Part shown: positions 48,762 through 61,830 of the stretch, piece by piece
Numbering within the stretch: position 1 is the first letter of the stretch
Layout: every line of letters starts with the position of its first letter
NCBI RefSeq assembly: GCF_905220365.1
Contig: NC_061143.1
Span: 8,246,001-8,310,000, forward strand
Length of the DNA: 64,000 nucleotides
Origin: Vanessa cardui
Lineage: Eukaryota; Arthropoda; Insecta; Lepidoptera; Nymphalidae
Direction of reading: 5' to 3'
Made by a program: the position numbers and the translations under genes
The notes under the pieces: generated by a model
What the model was told of the DNA's origin: nothing
Database searches by the model: none
The model's input: the letters and a program-made list of their open reading frames with translations, nothing else

Positions 48762-48823
48762 ACCTTCTCCTCAAAGAAAGAGATGGCTTTAGCCCAGCGT
48801 TGTACTTTTGCAGGCTGCCACTT
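48762..48823 (+). repeat. Metulj-like 3' scrap
   Basis: 'ccttctcctcaaagaaagag' and 'ggctttagcccagcgttg' followed by 'tgcaggctg' match the last third of the SINE. Confidence 0.55.
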
Positions 48824-51800
48824 CTTGCTCCCTTAGGTTTTTGACATTAGCGTGATATGTCGTTTAGGAACTGTTTTATTTGAAATGCACGGTTAATGTT
48901 TGCCATTTATAATTCAATTTCCTCCAGTTAATGTATTCGGTTTCTACTTATCGAAGTATTATATCCGAATACATGTTTGTTAGAAACGAACCCCACTCTG
49001 AGCTTCAATTATCGCCGCAACGGTCGTATCTTCATCCCATCTCGGCAGCGGGTGAAGGGTCACCTTGCCTATACGCTACCCGTCACACGTTGCCCTTTGC
49101 AGTTTACTTGCGAACACTCGCTTTTCGCTTACAATTTAAACTTTCACTTAATAACAATATTTGCCTAGGAGCTATACTTCACTCAAATCTAATTTCTCTT
49201 TTGATGCTTTTCAATCTGATAATTACTTCTCGCTGCTGGATTTGAACCAATCAAGTTTTAGTTTGTATCAACTCAGTGTCTAAACTTCGTATAGCCAATT
49301 ATGTATTGATTTAGGACAACTTGTTCATCATATATCTTGTTTAGAAATGACGTTTGAAGAAATCGGTAATTTAAGCCCCGAGCGCGTCATCGTAATTACT
49401 GTATTTTGTCGGTCACATTTTATTACATATAAGTTTAATAACTGTTTATAAATTTAACTCTGTAAAAAACATATATCCAAAGACAGTCAGGTAGATAGCA
49501 GAAGATTTGGTAGGCTTTTGTTTTCTCGTTAAATTATAGGAAATGAAAGCTCAATTAAACTTTAACTCGCTATCTATCATATCGCAAACATGTTGATAAT
49601 ATCACGGCAGGTCCCTTATTAATTAACATTTTACGTAATATCGTAAATTACAACACAAAGCATTACTCGAACGACTAAGATATTCAAACTAATTGCAATA
49701 CAAAAAAATAAAGATAGTATGCACGATGCATTCGTCAATGCAATAGAACTCAATAAAGTAAAACTTTACAGAACATTTAGTTAAGTTAAAGCCAGTAGCA
49801 ATTTATCTCAACGATCAAACTCTAATTAAGAATTCACCTCTTGTAGTTCCGACTGCGGTTAATTTATTGAGACCATTGAAAAATATGTCGTTCGTTGAAG
49901 TTAATACAGCTTATAATTTGAATAACTTTTACACCTTTCCTTGTTAAAGTAAATTGTAAGAGACTTTTATAATTCCCTTTGACTTTAAATTATAAACACG
50001 GCTTATTGCGATTCTCTTTTACTGAATCGAGTATTTCACAATGTATTTATATTAATATCGTTTTATGTTTAATATGCTATTAATATTTAATTCAAAACGC
50101 AAACTTATATAAATGAAGGGAAATGTTAAGTTATTGTAATAATCCGATAAGAATTTAAACGTATTAACGTATTTCGCTGAAAGGGTGTTCGATGCGAGTG
50201 TTATCGTATAGAATATCGATTTCTCCAATGAATTGTTTATTCAGTGGCCCCTAACCTAGTAAAGTAACTTTGTACATTACCATGACAACGATAACACTAT
50301 CGAGAAAAAAAATCGATTTTATTTCCATTATGTATGTAATCCGACACGGTAAATGCAGGTCACGTGATAAATATCTCTATTCAGATTTAGTAGGCCATAA
50401 CATAGCACTAGTAAATAGGTGAAACAATTAAATAGTGAATTACCTTTGAATAAATGTCACGTTCTGATTATTATTGCCGTCACAATTAAACTAATCGTGA
50501 AGTATTTGTGATAATGGTTCAAATTGTGGGTAGTTTCGCATAAAGCATTTCTCTCGTCCATTTGTTAGTAAATACCATACGATATCGATTTTAATATTTC
50601 AAACACGTATTTAGTCCTCTTATCTCTTGCTCGCATTATCACCATTGGTCATAAATCGAACGTGGCTTTCGTGTTGCTATCGTGATCTGTATTAGTAAGA
50701 GAATAATTCAAAGCACCGGCGTCGGTCGTTATGTAATAACCGCACGCGCTCCCGGAAAGTTCGCGTAATAACAGGGCATGCTTTAATTGACGTATAATTG
50801 CAAGTGTGGACGCGGACCAGTCTCGATGGCTTGCAGCCGCCGACGAAAATTATAAAATGTATAATAGACGTCAGTGATTAACCTACATCAAACTACCTAT
50901 TATAATTTATTTTGTATTATTATTTAGGCATTGTATTTACACATTATCATGTGTTTGAATTTGAAAATAGTTCAGATCTTCTTCCTTTATGCGGTATAAC
51001 TTATCTCAAACAGATACCCGAAATTACTGCAATGCTGGATGCAGATGTTCTCTGATAATTTTCAAACCATGATTTTGACAGATATTTTATAGATATCGAA
51101 TTTTGATTAATTTTATCAAATTCGAATAAAAAGTCGTATGCGCCAAAGTAAAGCGAAGCTGTATGCCAAAATGTAGTTATTACCTTTCGGAAGTTTATCC
51201 AGAAAAACATCCTGATTTTAATTTTGAAATAGTAATTTGCTTATTACGAACGAGAGAATGGCTCATTCAATTCTGTACTTACTCATTTGATTTTATCGCA
51301 CCGGACATTTGATTTAATAAAACCTAGATTCTAGCAGCGCCCTAAATTGTTTTGACTGCCTCTTTACAATCTCGTTTCGCAGTCGACCATTACAATCAAA
51401 CGATTATTTCTCTTAGTTACTTGTTTTGCTACTGAGAGTTTTCGTTTTCTTCGAGAGAATAACAGCTTATTGTAAATTGCTATAATTTGCACGCATTGCA
51501 CTTGAACTGTGTAGGTTTTATTTTTGTTTCTTACAAACAAGGAAATATTTCGCAGTACATATATAATTTGTTTTATGTCAGCTTTGGGACGAATCAGTTT
51601 CTGTAAATTTTTCTATATTTATTTTTAAATACTGGCGACTCTAAGCAGTATTGGAAATATTTAAAAATTAAAATTCATTAGATTTTTTAATAATATGCGA
51701 TGCCAAAGAAACCTACTACCTAATTTACAGTTTTAAACATGGAAGATTATTCCGTATACTTTACTACATAAGTACATTAATAGAATATAAAGAAAATTGT

Positions 51801-52514
51801 TTGATCAATCGTTTGCTGTATTGATAATAACGTTCACAACAAAGTAAAAAATATAACAGAAAAATTTATTATTTACCTGTCGCATATATATCATGTTAGT
51901 TTCGGTGCCTGAGTTTTGTTCAAAATCACCATACCATTAGTAGTATGACATGACCGCTTTATATTAAGAATGTTATTCTAAAATAAGCGAGACTCACTTA
52001 TCATCAAATTCTGTGCCTACACCAACCTTGTAGACATAAATTCTACTATCTATAAGCTTTTGTTGACATTGTAAGAAATGGATAAGACGTGTTTAATCTA
52101 ATTTGTATATTATTACTTTTATCCTATCGTATAAAAACCATTGTATTTTTTAAATTACCAATAACAATATCCCTTCGCATCTATTTACAAGGTTAAACCC
52201 TTTATAATCTAAGCATCCGTTGTATAAGTCATTGTGTGAGCATCCTGTTCCTCCTTCATTAATTTACATTTACGACTTATTACTTGTCGATTGACGACAA
52301 TAAGTTCCGGTATTAATTTTAGCGACCCTTGGGACCTTTTGGATTATGATCGTATTGCTGTGAATTGCATATAATGGTAAAATTGTAATAAAATGAAAGT
52401 TACAGCCTTTAAAATACTCAAAAGGCAAATGCCTCCTTTCCTATTTAGACGAATTATAATAAAATTCAACCATGCTAGTGGATTCAACATTGATGGATAT
52501 ATGATGATGATTAG

Positions 52515-52757
52515 CACTGCCTCGTTCTTCTAGTGACTTGTATATGGGACTACGGCTAGAGGTCATGGCTTGAAACTCAGGGCCATTAAAGTTTATTGGG
52601 TTTGTCAAAAGAGTAACTACTGAGTTTCTTACCGGTCCTTCTGGGTAAATTCTACATTTCGAAGTGGTGGTAACTTCACTTCATTTTACTTGACGTTTTA
52701 AAAGTGCTTGTAAAAGCCTACTTGAATAAAGTATATTTTGATTGATTGATTGAAGAA
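52515..52757 (+). mobile_element. SINE with tRNA-like head and family B tail
   Basis: The head is 'ctcgttcttctagtgacttg' with a weak B box (cttgaaactcagggcc). From 52606 it continues as family B (gagtttcttaccgg, gcttgtaaaagcctacttg) to a TTGATTGATTGA tail. This copy links family B tails to a tRNA-derived head, suggesting that the SINE borrows a LINE 3' end. Confidence 0.6.
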
Positions 52758-52988
52758 TAAAATCTCAGTAGCAACTGAAAGTCTGGTAATTAAACGAAAG
52801 ACTTCGTTCTGAACTTGAACTTTTTTCAGTCGCGTCGGCTTTGCCAAACTATCAGATTATGAGAATGAGGAAAACAGGCAGTGTATCTGTATTTTCTAAC
52901 ACACTTATGGACAATAATACAGCTTGCGCAGTTGTTGGATCTCCTTTAAAATTAGAAGCTGCAGTTGTTTCGGTTAAGAGGTCACCAA

Positions 52989-53008
52989 CATCATCATCAT
53001 CATCATCA
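52989..53008. repeat. (CAT)n microsatellite
   Basis: Six and two-thirds uninterrupted CAT units. Confidence 0.85.
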
Positions 53009-53634
53009 AGCACCAATTAATATGAACCCTCAGTAGCTTCTGTCCGAATAATAACGTACGACCTTCTGTTAACTATACGGGTACTATACGTTTCACTAAA
53101 ATTGCTCGTAAACTAGTATTTGATATTAAATAAATCTGAAACGCAATTAAACGCTAGGCTTTTATTATTTTGACCTGGATACGAGTGACCGACTGTTATT
53201 CTGTAGGCAATTTTCCGTTACAATCATTACACCGTGATGGAATCACGCATATGTCACCCGGTTCTACATCGTTGCTTTCAAGCCGTACCGTTATAATAAA
53301 AGCTTTGAAAGTAATAATACCTACTCATAGTCCTGTACCGTGTCTAATGATTACCTCTTAATAGCTGGCAGGTAATCATAAACGTATAATAGAATTAAAT
53401 GGCTTATTATTTCAAATACCTCATTAGTTAAATCAAAATGATATAAGAGTAAATTACTTTATAGTCATAAACGACAGTCTGCAACGCAAAGAGCGAAATT
53501 TATGGTGATGGTCTTCGGTTAGGTTCCCGGTAATCTAAGTGTATTATTTGTGTTTTTTCTTATTTTTTCGATCGTTTTTACATCTTATTGGGTTGGCTGT
53601 TCACAAAACTCTTGAAAGTTTTTGTTTTTTTATC

Positions 53635-53838
53635 GGTGGTAAGGTTTCGTGCAGTTTTGGGTGGCTACCATACACTCATCTACTATACTACCGTCATGCA
53701 GCATTATTTAGTAGGGTTGTGTTCCGGTTTGCAGGGTACACCGGTGTAAGTATAGGCTCAAGAGAGGTCTCAGTACCCAAGGTTTGTGGCTGTGGTGTGT
53801 GTTAAAGTTACGGCAGCAGTCTATAGTGGTGAACATTT
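53635..53838 (+). repeat. Diverged family A copy
   Basis: Landmarks: 'tggtaaggtttcgtgcag', 'gttgtgttccggtttgcagg', 'cagtacccaaggtttgtgg' and 'ctatagtggtgaaca', all in family order. Confidence 0.6.
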
Positions 53839-54514
53839 CTTATCAATTGCACATGGTCAATTACATCGACCTAAAAAAAGTTAAGTGTATACTAGTGTAA
53901 AATAATAGTAGGTTTTTTATTAAAATTATTTACGATTCGAATAAAAGCTGATCAAGAATACATTTTCGAAATAATACGGAAGATGAACACAGCGCACGCC
54001 TGTAGTAAACAAGTTGTTTTTGTGTTATTTTTCAAATGCACATTACAATGTCTGAAACTAGAAACCAGTCAGATAGTATTGTATTGTTCAACAGCCGTAA
54101 AAGTATTATTTACTCAAAGAGAAGCTATTCAATACCATATTTGTCGATTCGAAATCTCGGCAAAATGGTGTTTATAGAAAATTTGCATTGACTCGACTTA
54201 TCACATTTAGACGATTTGTTGTATAGACCGGGCCTATTTGAAAGGCTATTTGCTTTCTTCACAATACCCATTGCTCTGATCTTTACTGCTCTTATCGTCA
54301 TCTTGTCAACTTATCGCCGGATACGGGCACGTTGATCTTAATTTACTAAACCTATCTATGTAAATGATCTTAATGCTGCGTTCTAATGATTTGATGACAG
54401 TATTATAATAAGCGTAGCAAATATGTTTGTTTTGTATATTTTTCAGTCATTTCGAGATAATTGTTATTTAATCTAAACAAATTATGGCATACCAAGAGGA
54501 ATAATTTAAGTACT

Positions 54515-54685
54515 AACATTATAATTGCGAATGTATGTCTGCGTGTCTGTTGCTCTTGTACGGCGAAACCACTAAATTTAATTTGATGAAATTTGGTACG
54601 AAGGACGCAAGCCACATGGAAAGACTTAAGCTCTGTTTCTACGCCTGACATCTGACGGCCAACCTCCAAAACGCATGCGAATCCG
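54515..54685 (-). repeat. Family C-like RTE 3' end
   Basis: Reverse orientation: 'cattataattgcgaatgtat', 'aatttgatgaaatttggtac' and 'catgcgaatccgcg'. It stops exactly where the palindrome at 54686 begins. Confidence 0.6.
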
Positions 54686-54734
54686 CGTAGTACTACTAGT
54701 TTGCTACTAGAAGTAGCAAACTAGTAGTACTACG
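54686..54734. repeat. 23-bp perfect inverted repeat, 3-bp centre
   Basis: Arm cgtagtactactagtttgct... at 54686-54708 and its exact complement at 54712-54734. The left arm includes the expected 5' boundary of the neighbouring retrotransposon tail (tactagt), so the duplication happened at that junction. Confidence 0.9.
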
Positions 54735-56047
54735 AAGTAGAAGTTGTTAAAATATTGTTTAATTTAAAAAACTTACATACATTACATATGCACTCATGTT
54801 TCTTGTATTTCCACTCACGTTGTATTATAACCTGGTGGATAAAAACTCAACATTTAACAAAGATCAATTTTAATTTAGCTATTTAGTGCAATACCATCCG
54901 CATAGAAAAAAAATTACTATTACTTAATTCAATTTATTAATATTCCAGGTTATCTCTAAGTAAGATTTAATTAAGATCTGTTCTGCGTTTTAGTCGTGAC
55001 TCTGTCAATCTGCTTGTTGCCTCACAAACGGATTGACAGACTTACTATCGCATGAAGAAATAATAGTTGTAAACTTGTAACTCAATCAGAACTGCGATTG
55101 ATAGTTGGAAGACGAAAATATCGTCACGAATCCGAGCGACGCGATGCGTCTACGTTAAATATGTAATGGTTGAATTGATTTATTTTCGAACGACAAATCG
55201 AAACGACAATAATCCTCATTCGAATTAGAGTTACATCTTTTGAATTACTAGTATATAAGATAAGATATCATTGCTGAATATATGAAGTTGAGCAAATAGT
55301 AATTACAATTCACGGTGAATAAAAGAAAAAGACTTTTGGCGTATCACGTATTTTTTGCAAGGGTACGATTTTTGACGGTAGAATAATCTTATCATAAGCT
55401 AATTTTCTACAGTTTCGGTGTTATGAGTCGCACTAAAATTTAATATAATAATTTGCTGTTCAATTTGTGTGGTTTATGATGATTGTCGCTGCTGCACTAA
55501 GTATTAATATCCATCAGTACTATTTATACAAGTATAGTGATTAACAAAATGATGATATTAATTACAACTAGCTCGTAACTATGGAGTATAAACTACTATG
55601 TATAAATTAAAATAACGATTAAATAAGGACTTTAATACAAGATAAACGGAGAAACGTTTTAATTCCAGCATTTAAACTCAATTTGTTTAACAGCATACTA
55701 ACCGTATTATATTAGTACTTAAATAAGATAGCGATGAAAATGTAGGGCTCTCTTACACAATATTGTTGTTTCCTCGTTATTAATGATACCTTAATTCGGC
55801 ACGGTTGTTATAAACGCATGGGTAATGCTTTATGCAAGTATTCCGCGTTCAGTGATAGTTTAATGATTTGCCACGCCTTTGCTTTCCACCTGCTCCGAGT
55901 TCCTGATGCGGTGTTCTCTCTCGGACTCTATTAATAATCTAAGATTTCATTTATCTGAAAACATACATTAATCGAGATGTTTAGGGTGTATTCTGTGAAT
56001 AAAAACCAAAAAAAAAAAATTCAAATCATAAAAAAATCTATATCATA

Positions 56048-56230
56048 TTTTAAAATTATAAATGTGATAGTATCTCTATGTCTGTCTGTCTGTCGCTCTT
56101 TCACGACCAAATCACTGAACGGAATTTAATAAAATTTGGTATGAAGCAAACTTGAACTCCATGAAAGGACATAGGTTACTTTTTCTCTAACACATGACAA
56201 CCAACACCCTAAAACCTACTAGTATTAGAT
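56048..56230 (-). repeat. Family C RTE-like 3' end
   Basis: Reverse orientation: 'gtctgtctgtctgtcgctct', 'ttggtatgaagcaaacttga' and 'aaaacctactagtattaga'. Confidence 0.75.
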
Positions 56231-56235
56231 AATTT

Positions 56236-56400
56236 GTTAAATCAAATTCAACTCAAATTGCTTTATTCAATATAGAAGTTCACTTTCTTATTGATGGTCA
56301 ATTGAAACAGTACCACCGGTTCGGAAAAGAAAACACCTGACCTGAGAAGAACCGGCGAAAGAAACTCAGCGGGTTTTTTTTGTCTCATATATTATACAAA
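56236..56400 (-). repeat. Diverged family B copy
   Basis: Reverse orientation: 'aaatcaaattcaactcaaat', 'gctttattcaatatag', 'taccaccggttcgga' and 'gagaagaaccggcgaaag'. It abuts the preceding family C tail. Confidence 0.65.
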
Positions 56401-56735
56401 CATATTAATATGAAATGAAATTTAATTATATTACTAAACGTTTAAACTATTTGTTGTTATGCACATAAAGCAGCAGTATTGTGAACATTGTGTCATTCGA
56501 CGTGGAATTTACAAGCTGTAAGCGAAGATTCGCACATACTCGTAGGTCTGGTACATTGTAATAACATGAATAACAAACCATTGCGTTAACAAAGCAATAA
56601 TGTTGAAACCTAACGTTTATTATTGTCCTTCATGGCGTCTTTATCTATTCCTATCTTATGTATTTCACTTGCATTAAACACAGCTATCCCGCCCACGAAT
56701 AAAAAAGTGTTTCTTCAGCATATTTTTTTTTTTTC

Positions 56736-57010
56736 ATACTAATATTATAAATGCGAAAATAACCTTGTCTGTCTGTCTGTCTGTCCGTTCGTCTCGCTAT
56801 CACAACAAAACTACCGGACCGATTTAAATCAAATTCGGTATACAAATAGTCTAGACCAGAAAAAGGGCATAGGCTACTTTTTAATTTGAAAAAATGTTGT
56901 AAAGAAAGAGGTCTTATATCAATGTAATATTTTAAGTTTGCAATTCAAATGCAATTTGTAAATTTATTCATATTTTCTACGCGAACAACAACACGGGTAA
57001 CAGCTAGTAT
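56736..57010 (-). repeat. RTE-like retrotransposon 3' end (family C type)
   Basis: Reverse orientation: 'atactaatattataaatgcg', then the tract gtctgtctgtctgtctgtcc, 'ttaaatcaaattcggtatac' and terminal 'cacgggtaacagctagtat'. Confidence 0.75.
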
Positions 57011-57467
57011 ATTATGTGATGACATTTATTAACTGGGTTCGCTAAAATGATGACTTTAGACACGGTTAGACTGGATGAAGTTGAAGATTGAGATGGTGTA
57101 ACACCCTCTATTACAAATAAACAGTGTTGAAAAGTTTTAAATCTATGCAATATTAGTAAAATCACCTTTTAAAATTGGTTTATTGAACGTGTTAGTCACA
57201 GAAGTTACGTTATAAAATCTGCAATATATTTTCGAGTCATCAAGACTAGACAAGACCAGACTAACTTTTTATTTATTTAAATTGTCGAACGTAATAATTT
57301 GAAAGTTAATGGTAGAATATATGACTTTTGGAACAAATGACGTGGTAAACCGCAGTAATATTTCGCATGTAACGATCGAAAGGTACCTACTACTGGTCAA
57401 TAATTATAATTTATATTATTTGAAAATTTATATACAAGTATAAAAAGTAAAAAGTAACAGAATCTAA

Positions 57468-57713
57468 ATTTCCCACTGCTGGGCTAAGGCCTCCTGTCCC
57501 ATTCAGGAGAGGGTTTGGAACGTATTCCACCACGCTGTTCCAATGCAGGCTGGTGGAATGCACATGTGGCAAAATTTCGATCGAGGCACCGCCGAACACG
57601 AGATGAGTTATAAACACAAATTAAGCACATATGTAGTGGTGCTTGCCTGGGTTTGAAACCGAAATCATCGGTTCAGATGAACGCGTTCTGACCACTGGGC
57701 CATCTCGGCTCAT
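57468..57713 (-). mobile_element. Metulj-like SINE with internal deletion
   Basis: Head at right (ccactgggccatctcggctc) and 'cccactgctgggctaaggc' at left. About 40 bases are missing in the middle around 57580 ('caaaatttcgatcgaggcac'), and the GTT tail is absent. Confidence 0.75.
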
Positions 57714-58842
57714 AAACAGTATGAAAAACTTAATATTTTGTTTTTCATTGTTCTGGATGTTATTCTTTTAAAGTTGAGGCGGAATACTTTCTTGTGTTCT
57801 TTTTCTTGTGATTTTTTTTTCATTTTATACGCAAATATATATTTTGTGAATAAATTAGGTTTGGTGTAAACAAGCCAATTGTGAGGATGCACTTGAATAG
57901 GATGTATGCATCTAAGCACATTCTAAGAAGCAATTTACAAGCTAAAAGAGATACGCAATTTGCTAGCTAGTACACAAAGCTTCGTATATGACCTCCGTGA
58001 ACCTCACGACCGTGGAACTGCCAACCGTTGCGTTTGCCAACCGAAGACGTGACGTTCAAATACATGAACTTGTTAACTATATTTCAATAATAAAATAAAA
58101 TTTTAACAAAAAGAAAAACCGACTTCAAATAAAACACTATTTTAAAACAAATAAAAGTGCACTAAAAAGTAATAAAAATAATTGCATATTTAACATATTT
58201 TTTAGAGTCCTCCTAGGTAAAATGAAATGAAAAATATTAGACTACTTAAAAGTCGATTTACGATTATATAATGTAGTTATAGTTATTGCTATATTTGGAG
58301 CCGGTGTCAGCCAAGAAAACCCTATAGTATATCTATCAAAAAAGACGAATTGATAACCTTCTCCTTTTTGAAGTCGGTTGACAATATCTATTACAACTGC
58401 TATTAATAAAAATACATTAATGTCATTTGAAGTCAGTGGGTACAAATTAGCAATAAGCATGCTAGGTATTATTATGTAAATTAATTCAGCAGTATAAATG
58501 AAAGCTAATTTATTTATTTATTTTATGAAGACAACCAGTAAACACAATATCACAATTAAGTCAGATGTGTTTAATAATGTCATCACATTGCATAACGCGA
58601 CAGTCTGTGGTTTGATTTGCAATACCATTTGTGATTTCGACAGGAGAAACTGACTAAACACGGAATTAAACCCGTCGCGGGCTTCAATAAATAACATATA
58701 AGATAATAATTCATATCGACGGAGGTGTTGCGTGATGGATGACCACGCCACGCCTCGCCTTCGACTTCGACATGGCAGGAATATCGAACCAATAATCTTA
58801 TCATGGTTATATTTTGAAAACATTATATATGTAAGGTTACTG

Positions 58843-59275
58843 CTGTCTGCTCCTATGTATGCTTAGATCTTTAAAATTACTTAACGGATTTTGGTGTGGT
58901 TTTTTTAATAAATGTTTTTTAAACATCGTGAGGAAACCTGCATGTGACAAATTTCATAGAAATTCTGCCACATGTGTATTCCACCAACCCGCATTGGAAC
59001 AGCGTGGTGGAATATTTCCAAACCTTCTCCGCAAAGGGAGAGGAGGCCTTTAGCCCAGCAGTGGGAATTTACAGGCTGTTGTTGTTGTTTTTGTTGTTGT
59101 TTTTTAATAAAGAGAGTGATCTGAGAGAAATGTTTTTGTATATAATACATAGACAATATAGTAAAGAAACACTGATAATTTTAGAAGTTCCTAATGTGTT
59201 GTTTTTAATAAACAAAATCTGTAGTATATTTAGTATCAATATTGCACCCGTGCGAAGCCGGGTCGGGTCGCTAGT
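58843..59275 (+). mobile_element. Family D RTE-like tail interrupted by a SINE
   Basis: Left part 58843-58912 (ctcctatgtatgcttagatc, cggattttggtgtggt) and right part 59100-59275 (gagagtgatctgagagaaat, cacccgtgcgaagccgggtc, gggtcgctagtat). Removing the SINE and one target copy restores the family order. Confidence 0.75.
58901..59111 (+). mobile_element. 5'-truncated Metulj-like SINE nested in family D
   Basis: Target copies ttttttaataaa at 58901-58912 and 59100-59111 flank a SINE lacking its tRNA-like head. It starts near 'catcgtgaggaaacctgcat' and ends in GTT repeats. Confidence 0.8.
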
Positions 59276-59695
59276 ATTACATATAATTAATACGAGATGA
59301 TTTTTTCCGTATATAGTATGAATATTATAATAAAAACTTGTTCGAAATCTTATTCAATTAGGTCATTCAGTAATCAGACTCGAAATTCATCGAAGAAGTC
59401 GATCGTGAAATAACAGAAAGTTATATGTGACATTGATTTTAATAATTCTAACATTTAAACTTGACTGATTGATACCTGTCAACGTGAATCGGTTTTCAAC
59501 TTTTCAAGAGTGAGTAAGAAGTCAGTTTTTTATAGAATAGAACTGCTGTAATCGGATGTAAGTAATAAAGTTAAGCGAAGAAAAAACGTCTTATCGACCA
59601 TCTAGTGTGCCGTACTTGTAATCTGTTTAAACAAATAAAATTGAACGATATTATCTCGTAAATTAGAAAATAATGACTTTCATTCTTTGTTGCAG

Positions 59696-59734
59696 GTACG
59701 TTACATAAATATGACCCGCTATTTTGATATTGGG
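59696..59734 (+). CDS. Candidate 39-nt microexon of the spectrin-repeat gene
   Basis: A strong acceptor (cattctttgttgcag ending at 59695) and a consensus donor (ggg|gtaagt at 59735) bracket 39 nt that are open in phase 0, the phase left by exon 7. The encoded peptide is VRYINMTRYFDIG. Against it, the peptide does not look like helix B of a spectrin repeat, and short splice-like pairs arise by chance in 27 kb. Treat as a hypothesis. Confidence 0.25.
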
Positions 59735-60736
59735 GTAAGTTTTAATTAATTTATGATGTTTTTATTACACTGGAAGAGTACCCATCAAATGTATTCGCAA
59801 TCTCGTTTTGAAAAGTCATCTCAAAATGGCATTCTCTAAAATAGTGTTATTTATCAGCCAACAAGGATTTTTAAAATGATAATTTATGTATTTATTTATT
59901 ACTTTTGACACAAAATTTGCAGTTCTCACTTACATAAATGGATTCATTTTAATAGTAAATAATCTAATTTTAAATTCCAAATCTTTGACCTAAAAATTAT
60001 GTAACAATAATCCGTGGGGCAATCGATTTTACTTGCGTTGTTATGGGTAAAATTATAATTAAAGAACAATGAGTATGTTGTGACCGTTCGATATTGTTGT
60101 GTGGTCTTTATTCCTCTCGATATTTATGAGATAAGATAACACTGTTTTACTGTAATAACGTCATTGTTGCAACGTGAGTGTTTTGTTTCATAATTCAGAT
60201 TAAGACCTTTATCAGTTGTCATAATCTCATCTGGATTTTTTTGTAATCATTTTACTTGTCATGTTCCGAGAACTGTTGGAGATTTTCCACGAATCGAATT
60301 TATAATAAAACAATAGCACAATGGATTGTAACTCGTGCTATACCTTTTGTTCGACTCGATTGTATTGCATTTTTGAGGCACAAATACAAAATATTATTAG
60401 TTCTTTTTTATTGGTTATCTTCCTTTTTTAAATATAAAATAACCAGTTAATTAATAACAGCCATACTTTCTTTACAGCAGAATATTGTGTATATTTATAA
60501 TAATATAGATAGTTTTGATATTAGCGACAATCATTGTATAAACATAGGTAAGGTAAAGATAAACATATAACGCCGAGTTTCCGACACCGTAGAGTCGTTA
60601 TATGCTTCCTGAGGCAAGGTTTTCGTCTCTATAATAAAAGGCAAATATTTTGTTAATAAATTTAATATTTAGTTAAAAAAACTTACTCAGTGATCGTTTA
60701 TATAAATTCAGTGAAATATTTAATTTGTTTATATTT
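59735..60736. other. Nothing recognised
   Basis: AT-rich intronic sequence without repeats or supported frames. Confidence 0.5.
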
Positions 60737-60880
60737 CGGATGAGTAATTACTGAGATTCTTGTAGGTTCTTCTGGCTAGAATCTACATTAGAAACGGGAA
60801 TAATTTCACATTGAACTAAACTTAGTGTCATAAAACAAAAACATTTCTCAGTTGAATGAAGAATATTTTGATTTTTAAGC
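60737..60880 (+). repeat. Degenerate family B copy
   Basis: 'ttactgagattcttgtaggt', 'tctagaatctaca'-like text and the end 'tgaagaatattttgattttt' follow the family order but are heavily mutated. Confidence 0.5.
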
Positions 60881-61705
60881 ACAATTTTATAAAAACGTTA
60901 ATTTATTATTTAAATTTAATTTAACGTTATTTAGATCTAACGTATAAAAAAAAAATACGCGTCAATAAAGTTCATTATTACGTGTAAGTAACCCATATGG
61001 CACATAGATTAGTAAGCGCCAGGTGATATTACATGCATGATTACCTTATGCATATGTTTGCGCATTGAGCATAGATAATAATTTAAAATATTCTACATAT
61101 GCCATCGCTCTCATGTAAGCGTGCAACATTTGACATGATGAAATATTGTAATATCAAGAAACAGCGATGACGTTTTGTAAACTTTTATTTTTATTGTACT
61201 TCCGAATTGAATAGCGTTTTAACGGAGATTACTTTCTCTCATTATATCTTTATTGAAATTTTTCCTTACGTGTGATTAATTAACGCTAAATGTCCTGTTA
61301 TTAAATCGGACATCGTACATCGAACAGAAGCTATTGGGTTAACTAAGTGTTCATGTAAACGGAAATTCGAACGATCCATACACGGAGTCACAAATCCTGC
61401 ATTAACGGTTGCACCTGTGTTTATCCGCGAGGTTTATCGCCGGACGTATAATGTAATTAGGGTTCCAATACAAGAACTCTTTACGTTTCTCATTCGTACG
61501 GATGTTTTGACATTTGCATTTTAAAACTAATTCCAGTTATTGATAAGATATAATTAATGTATAGATCGATTTGTTAGCGGATAATTGTAAGGACCGTTAG
61601 TTTATTATAAATCCTGAAGCCTGATTGTAAATGGTCTTAAAACTATGAACACCACATTTTGTTTTCATTATCAATATCATTACATTGTATAAAACAAAGT
61701 CGCTT

Positions 61706-61830
61706 ATCGCTGTCTGTCTCTATGTATGCTTAGATCTTTGAGATTACGCAACGAATATTGATGCGGTTTTCTCAACAGATAGATTGATTCGAGAGGAAGG
61801 TTCGAGAGGAACAGGGACCGCTAGTTTAAA
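61706..61830 (+). repeat. Family D fragment
   Basis: 'tgtctctatgtatgcttaga', 'acgcaacgaatattgatgcg' and 'gggaccgctagttta' in family order, internally deleted. Confidence 0.65.

Noticed and set aside
52989..53008. CRISPR-like or regulatory direct repeats
   Set aside because: A plain CAT microsatellite; no spaced direct repeats exist anywhere in this eukaryotic window.
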